DNA of 11,251 nt, from positions 1 to 11,251 of the forward strand of contig CAJIYY010000033.1 in assembly GCA_905181755.1 (NCBI GenBank). The letters are read 5' to 3'. Origin of the DNA: Candidatus Dadabacteria bacterium UBA1144. GTDB taxonomy: Bacteria > Desulfobacterota_D > UBA1144. The notes beneath the pieces are model-generated. The model did no database searches. It was not told where the DNA came from and saw nothing but the letters and a program-made list of their open reading frames with translations. Positions 7,288 through 11,251 of this stretch are shown piece by piece (within the stretch, counting starts at the first letter, position 1; each line of letters starts with the position of its first letter). Both the position numbers and the translations under genes were made by a program.

Positions 7288-7295
7288 TTACAAAG

Positions 7296-7323
7296 AAATA
7301 TTAACACAAATATTTTAATATTT
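7296..7323 (-). repeat. Perfect 9-bp A/T hairpin across the trkH stop and ahead of ribF
   Basis: AAATATTAA at 7296-7304 is matched by its exact reverse complement TTAATATTT at 7315-7323, with a 10-nt loop. The right arm contains the trkH stop codon and the left arm ends 8 nt from the ribF start codon. The stem is wholly A-T and so weak. A short T-run lies beyond it only on the plus strand, where no gene ends, so it does not act as a terminator for trkH. Possible roles are mRNA stability or coupling; chance in AT-rich DNA is a real alternative. Confidence 0.3.
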
Positions 7324-8856
7324 TTTCCAAAATGAAGGAATTAGTAGGGCGAATATAGTAAAGATTTCTAATCTTCCTAAAATCATAAGAAAAGAAAGTA
7401 ACATTTTAGAGCCAGATGAAAAAAATGCATAATCTCCATGTGGATTAACCTGCGAGAATCCTGGTCCAACATTAGTAATACAGCTTAATACAGCAGAAAA
7501 GGCTGTAAGAGCGCTCACATTAGTTTCAAGAATCATTATCAATAAAGGAGCTGCTGTACAAATTCCCGCGTAGAGAACCATAAAACTAAGTACGCCAGAT
7601 ACAATTTCTTCTTCGACTGATTTTCCATTTATTTTTACCGTGGACACTATATTGGGACTTACTCTTCTTTTTATTTCTAGAAGTATTCTCTTGAAAACAA
7701 TCAATAGCCTTATTATTTTTACTCCACCAGTCGTAGAGCCTGAGCAACCTCCAAGTACCATAAAAGCCAATAAAATAATTTTTGTATGCTTAGGCCAGAG
7801 ATCAAAATTAAAAGAGGTAAAGCCTGTTCCAGTAGTTATAGAAATAGACTGAAAAATACCATACCTTAAGGATTGATAAATTGAATCAAAATCATAAAAT
7901 TTATTAAGAGTGAATACTATCAGTATTATTATTATTAAATTGATAATGACATAGGCTTTAAATTCAGAATTCTCAATGATTTTACGATAATTACCGCTAA
8001 TTAAAAAGTAAAAAATAGCAAAACTAATACCGGACAGAAACATAAACAAGACAATGATTGATTCAATTAATACACTGTCTAAGGACTGTATATTAAGAGG
8101 ATAGCTAGAAAATCCACCAGAGGACACGGTGCTTAAAGCATGGACTATGGAGTCGTACAAGTTAAGATCAGAAAGACCAAATAGTAGCGAAACCAAAGTC
8201 ACAGTTAGTCCAACATATATATATAAAAGTGTTATACCCGTTTCATAAAGTCGCGGAGTAATTCTTTCCTTCTGGGGACCTGACCCCTCTTGGTCTGTTG
8301 CAATCTGCATTACACCAACAGAAATTCTTGGAAAAACTACCAAAACTAAAAGTATAATTCCTATTCCCCCTAACCACTGGGACAATGAACGCCAAAAGAT
8401 TAAAAATTGGTGGTTCTGAACTTCAGGGAAAGGACTGAAGGATGTAGCCCCCGTAGTGGTAATACCGGATACAGATTCAAATATTGAATTCACAATGATA
8501 CTATTTTTAAATATTGGATCCACTACGAAACCAAAGAAATCAATTGAGGAAAAAATATAAGGAAAAGATCCTAGTAACCCGGCAACCAGCCAAATTAAAG
8601 AAGCCAGAAAAAAGCCATCCTTTCTACTCAAGTCAGTTTTAATTAAATCTGGGTCATAAGAAAAATTCTTTACAATGAAGCCAAGAAGCAAAGCTATAAA
8701 AGAAGACACAACAAATGGAAAGGCTTGAGGATATAATGGGACAATCTGACCTGTTGTATTATTCGGAAAGAAGAAGACAACCAAGGGTACCAAGAGAAAT
8801 AAGCCAAAATAGGTTATAAATTTACCGACTAGATAAGTAGATTTCTTTAAATTCAT
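7315..8856 (-). CDS. trkH: Potassium uptake protein TrkH, membrane subunit
   Basis: A 513-residue polytopic membrane protein, the K+-translocating subunit of the Trk system. It has the four pore-loop repeats of the SKT family, each with its filter glycine segment: TTTGATS (133-139), STVSSGGF (242-249), TTGTGF (341-346) and TNVGPGF (461-467). It also has the conserved cytoplasmic GGCSGSTTGGVKIIR stretch (369-383) and the QWLGGIGI element (160-167). Hydrophobic helices flank every loop, and length is close to other TrkH proteins. The start overlaps the trkA stop by 4 bp (ATGA), the typical arrangement for a channel subunit and its regulatory partner. No separate ribosome binding site is obvious, so its translation is probably coupled to trkA. 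Confidence 0.96.
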   Translation of the reverse strand: MNLKKSTYLVGKFITYFGLFLLVPLVVFFFPNNTTGQIVPLYPQAFPFVVSSFIALLLGFIVKNFSYDPDLIKTDLSRKDGFFLASLIWLVAGLLGSFPYIFSSIDFFGFVVDPIFKNSIIVNSIFESVSGITTTGATSFSPFPEVQNHQFLIFWRSLSQWLGGIGIILLVLVVFPRISVGVMQIATDQEGSGPQKERITPRLYETGITLLYIYVGLTVTLVSLLFGLSDLNLYDSIVHALSTVSSGGFSSYPLNIQSLDSVLIESIIVLFMFLSGISFAIFYFLISGNYRKIIENSEFKAYVIINLIIIILIVFTLNKFYDFDSIYQSLRYGIFQSISITTGTGFTSFNFDLWPKHTKIILLAFMVLGGCSGSTTGGVKIIRLLIVFKRILLEIKRRVSPNIVSTVKINGKSVEEEIVSGVLSFMVLYAGICTAAPLLIMILETNVSALTAFSAVLSCITNVGPGFSQVNPHGDYAFFSSGSKMLLSFLMILGRLEIFTIFALLIPSFWKKY

Positions 8857-10220
8857 TTTAAGATTTTAGACTCTAAGCTTTTTTCGGCATCAGAATTTAA
8901 AGTAACCGCAATTACATAATCACCCTTAATTGCGATGCCATCTTCAGGATCAAGAATCAAGCTCCCATCTTTAGTATTTCGTATTACAAAGGCTAGTGAG
9001 ATATCCGAGGAAATCTTTTCAACTGCCAAGTCTTCCTTTGCTTTAAATTCAAATATCTTAGTATTTTCATCAACAATTGTCTCATGTGAATAGCTTTTTC
9101 TCATTATATATGAATTTATTTCACCAGAGATTGAATATTTTGTATTTATTTCTCTTTCTGCCCCAATACTATTAATTACATTTTGGTATTCAGACTTTGA
9201 ATATACAACCAATGAATTCTTTGCCTTAAGTTTATTCGAGAGCAAAGCGCTCAAAACGTTAATCTCATCATCATCTGTCAAAGCTAAGAAATAATCACAA
9301 TCTTTACCTACTCCATTATCTTTAAGTAAATCTTCATTCGTAGGCTCACCTAAGATTATCTGTACATCACTAAGCTCCTCAGATAGCTCTCTTGCTCTAG
9401 CCTTATCAGAGACTATTAGCTTTACATTGCACTTCTTCCTTACTAATCTTTTCGCTACATTAGAAGCAATATAGCTTCCACCGACAATAAAGATATTTCG
9501 CAACTCTAAATTATCTGTAGAAAAATAAGTTTGCTCAAACTCTGTTTCAGACTCAAGTCCAACAACAGCAAGAACTATGTCATCTTTCTTTAATCTTGTA
9601 CTTGGAGTATTAGATTTAACAAAGTTCAGTTTTTGATTACTAGGATCCTCAGTAACAGCAAGGAACTTCCACCTATTCAAACCATCTTTGTTAAGCGAAT
9701 AAATAGATTTACCAATTAATGGGCTAGTTTCATCAATTTTAATTTTTAAGAAAAGTATCCTCGAATCAGCTATTTTATCTGTTTCCCATGAATATGGAGT
9801 TTCAAATAAATTCATGATCTTCTCTGAAACAATATCTCCGTGATAAAAAGTCTTAATTTCTGGGAAACCGAGTTTACCAGGATAATCCTTATACTTATTG
9901 TTCTTTAAGACTACAAGGGTTTGTATCCCTGGTATAGATTCAAAATACATCGCAGTCAAGAGATTTAACTTGTCGTCATTAGTGCAAGCTATAAAGAAAT
10001 CTACAGATTTCAAATCAATTTCCTCAAAAATATTTAAATCTGCAGAATCTGCACATATTGTCTTAATATCCAACTTGTTCTTGGTTTGAATTTGATTAAT
10101 TTTATTAACGTCTCTGTCAATCAATGTGACGTCGTTCTCTGAAGAAAGCTCTTCAGCTAAAAAGCCCCCAGTAGAGCCTGCGCCTAATATTATAATATTA
10201 TTTGATTTAGAATTAGCCAT
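8853..10220 (-). CDS. trkA: Potassium uptake regulator TrkA (two RCK domains)
   Basis: A 455-residue cytoplasmic protein with the TrkA layout: RCK-N, RCK-C, RCK-N, RCK-C. It binds nucleotide and gates TrkH. The first Rossmann domain (about 8-140) is intact, with GAGSTG (13-18) and the adenosine-ribose-binding Asp35 after strand 2. A TrkA-C domain lies at about 150-225. The second Rossmann domain (about 241-365) is degenerate: GGSYIA (247-252) replaces GxGxxG, and the acidic residue matching Asp35 is Val270. A final TrkA-C domain fills about 385-445. No Shine-Dalgarno sequence precedes the ATG; a small hairpin lies 4 nt upstream instead. The gene is 21 bp after the outer-membrane protein gene and overlaps trkH by 4 bp. 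Confidence 0.95.
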   Translation of the reverse strand: MANSKSNNIIILGAGSTGGFLAEELSSENDVTLIDRDVNKINQIQTKNKLDIKTICADSADLNIFEEIDLKSVDFFIACTNDDKLNLLTAMYFESIPGIQTLVVLKNNKYKDYPGKLGFPEIKTFYHGDIVSEKIMNLFETPYSWETDKIADSRILFLKIKIDETSPLIGKSIYSLNKDGLNRWKFLAVTEDPSNQKLNFVKSNTPSTRLKKDDIVLAVVGLESETEFEQTYFSTDNLELRNIFIVGGSYIASNVAKRLVRKKCNVKLIVSDKARARELSEELSDVQIILGEPTNEDLLKDNGVGKDCDYFLALTDDDEINVLSALLSNKLKAKNSLVVYSKSEYQNVINSIGAEREINTKYSISGEINSYIMRKSYSHETIVDENTKIFEFKAKEDLAVEKISSDISLAFVIRNTKDGSLILDPEDGIAIKGDYVIAVTLNSDAEKSLESKILK

Positions 10221-10224
10221 TTTG

Positions 10225-10239
10225 TTAGCCCAAGGCTAA
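10225..10239 (-). repeat. Hairpin just upstream of the trkA start codon
   Basis: On the minus strand TTAGCC, a TTG loop and GGCTAA form a perfect 6-bp stem with three G-C pairs, in the 21-bp gap between the barrel gene stop (10242) and the trkA ATG (10220). It ends 4 nt before the ATG. A second GGCTAA begins at the G of the start codon (10218-10213), so the same TTAGCC arm could instead pair there. No T-run follows, so it is not a terminator. Any regulatory role is inference. Confidence 0.45.
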
Positions 10240-10241
10240 AT

Positions 10242-10841
10242 TTAATATAGTCTTATGTTTAACCCCACTAACGCTGTAAAAAAGAACTCTTTATGGCCTA
10301 AATCAAAGCTATTGTTAATGTATCCATGAGCGCCAACGCTAACATTGTCAGACAGGACATAATCCACACCTGCTCCTATTACTGTAAGCATTGATGAGCT
10401 ATTGTCATCATTATCATTTTTAGTATCATCAATCAAAACTCCCAAGCCCGCCTCTATAGATGGGACAATCTTAGCATCTGTGCTTGGTAATAATTTTTTA
10501 ACATTTCCTGTAACACCCATTAAAGTTTCATCATCGCCTTTTGCGAATTGGACAACTGGCCCTATATATAAATCATCCTTATATGGCAAATCCAGTCTAG
10601 TTGTCAAACCCCAACCACCAGGACTAAATGAACCGCCGCCCCCTATTGTAAAGACCGGTGATGGACCGTAGGTTTTATTGTAATCAAATTTTCTCTTTTC
10701 TTTAACTTCTTGTTTTACAACTTCAGCACTCGGTTCAGAAGAAGAATAATCATCTTCACGAACTTCTTTAGCTGTTGAGAAGATAGTTGACCCCACGAAT
10801 ATAATAGCTACAAAAATGGTTAGTGTTTTAAAAATGCTCAT
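10242..10841 (-). CDS. Small outer-membrane beta-barrel-like protein, function unknown
   Basis: A 199-residue predicted secreted protein. Residues 1-24 form a Sec signal peptide (a short basic start, a hydrophobic core, and a likely signal peptidase I site after STA). A charged linker rich in Glu, Lys and Ser follows (25-55). Residues about 60-199 alternate polar and hydrophobic residues in roughly eight strands separated by Gly/Asp/Asn turns, including a very acidic Asn/Asp loop (about 139-149). The last strand ends in an aromatic residue (NIRLY), as barrel substrates of the BAM complex do. It looks like an OmpA/OmpW/OmpX-sized barrel, but I recognise no specific family. The start is supported by AGAGG about 6 nt upstream and a strong promoter. 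It is the first gene of the trkA-thiE transcript. Confidence 0.75.
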   Translation of the reverse strand: MSIFKTLTIFVAIIFVGSTIFSTAKEVREDDYSSSEPSAEVVKQEVKEKRKFDYNKTYGPSPVFTIGGGGSFSPGGWGLTTRLDLPYKDDLYIGPVVQFAKGDDETLMGVTGNVKKLLPSTDAKIVPSIEAGLGVLIDDTKNDNDDNSSSMLTVIGAGVDYVLSDNVSVGAHGYINNSFDLGHKEFFFTALVGLNIRLY

Positions 10842-10862
10842 ATAATACCTCTTTTTTATGTG

Positions 10863-10891
10863 ATTATTTAACTTAAAATGTTTAATGTCAA
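10863..10891 (-). promoter_or_regulatory. Near-consensus sigma70 promoter overlapping the recJ stop
   Basis: On the minus strand a perfect -35 TTGACA (10891-10886) and a -10 AATAAT (10868-10863, 5 of 6) are separated by the optimal 17 nt. The recJ stop codon TGA lies inside the -35 box. Transcription would start near 10856, giving a leader of only about 15 nt that carries the ribosome binding site of the barrel gene. This would drive the barrel gene and probably trkA through thiE independently of recJ. Confidence 0.7.
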
Positions 10892-11251
10892 GCAGTGGTG
10901 ATATCTCTAATCATTAAAGTTATATTAGTATTTCCTTTATAGGTGTCCTTTTGTATGGTGTACACCACGTTAACCTTCTGATTTAATAAAATATCAACTT
11001 TTTGGCCTTTAAGAATATCCTTACTATAATTAAACCATATTCCTTTCCTAGTCTGATTATCAAGACTGAGGAGAAGCCTTAAGTGTTTACCCTCCTTTAA
11101 AGTCTCCGCGCTTTTTACTTCCAAATTGGATGTTAAAAAAACTGGTACCTCATTGTTCTTACCAAAAGGCTCAATCTTCTTAATATCATTGATAAGATCA
11201 CTATTAACACTATCAAAACCAATTTCCATATCCACATCTATGGTTTCGGTA
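10888..11251 (-). CDS. recJ: Single-stranded-DNA-specific exonuclease RecJ, C-terminal part
   Basis: The minus strand is open from the right edge to a TGA at 10890-10888, giving the last 120 residues of a protein. They match the C-terminal OB-fold region of RecJ: IEPFGKNNEVPVF corresponds to the canonical LEPFGxGNPEPxF, followed by KHLRLLLS, a KGIWFN strand and the closing strand ITLMIRDI. RecJ degrades single-stranded DNA 5' to 3' in recombination and mismatch repair. The catalytic DHH and DHHA1 domains would lie beyond the window. There is no true start here; the GTG at 11235 is internal because the RecJ-like reading continues upstream (TETIDVD). The next gene begins 46 bp on, behind its own promoter. 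Confidence 0.88.
   Translation of the reverse strand, partial: TETIDVDMEIGFDSVNSDLINDIKKIEPFGKNNEVPVFLTSNLEVKSAETLKEGKHLRLLLSLDNQTRKGIWFNYSKDILKGQKVDILLNQKVNVVYTIQKDTYKGNTNITLMIRDITTA

Noticed and set aside
10225..10239. Intrinsic terminator between the barrel gene and trkA
   Set aside because: The stem is real, but CAAAATGG follows on the transcribed strand rather than a T-run.
10402..10671. An 89-residue plus-strand ORF
   Set aside because: It is antisense to the barrel gene, whose signal peptide, strand pattern, promoter and ribosome binding site are all convincing. The antisense ORF has none of these.
11233..11235. GTG start for a short 115-residue gene at the right edge
   Set aside because: The frame stays open to the window edge and the residues before the GTG continue the RecJ-like sequence, so this is an internal codon of a truncated gene.

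Overview
The window is about 11.25 kb of AT-rich DNA (roughly 35-40% GC by eye) from a bacterium with a two-membrane envelope. A lipoprotein signal on an M48 protease and a small secreted beta-barrel protein ending in an aromatic residue point to this. Coding density is very high, most neighbours overlap or nearly touch, and I see no insertion sequence, CRISPR array, tRNA or rRNA. The gene set is chromosomal housekeeping plus transport. I cannot name the phylum from sequence alone; an AT-rich, possibly aquatic, Gram-negative lineage outside the best-studied groups fits.

Layout, left to right. Positions 1-198 (minus) hold the start of a membrane protein that runs off the left edge and may be a PiT-type phosphate transporter relative. 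A 217-bp gap follows, containing an 8-bp inverted repeat. Positions 416-2385 (minus) form a two-gene operon, class I aminotransferase then M48 lipoprotein protease, with a good sigma70-type promoter at 2433-2460. Positions 2542-3627 (plus) hold the only complete plus-strand gene, a bacterial deoxyhypusine-synthase-like protein. Its 3' end overlaps the convergent thiE by 30 bp.

Positions 3598-11251 (minus) hold one long co-directional array. In transcription order it reads recJ (C-terminal part only), small outer-membrane barrel, trkA, trkH, ribF, aroE, thrC, thiE. Junctions are +46, +21, -4, +27, -8, -8 and +1 bp, so from the barrel gene to thiE it is probably one operon. A near-consensus promoter embedded in the end of recJ (10863-10891) can drive it from the barrel gene onward. 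TrkA and TrkH form a potassium uptake system. RibF makes FMN and FAD, AroE makes shikimate, ThrC makes threonine and ThiE makes thiamine phosphate.

The points most worth a second look are three. First, the DHS-like enzyme keeps the catalytic lysine of deoxyhypusine synthase but appears to have changed the residues matching human His288 and Asp316. Second, small perfect hairpins sit across three gene junctions, each just ahead of a start codon that lacks a Shine-Dalgarno sequence. Third, the second Rossmann site of TrkA is degenerate. I did not find a convincing new multi-gene system; most of the window is ordinary metabolism arranged in a tight operon.
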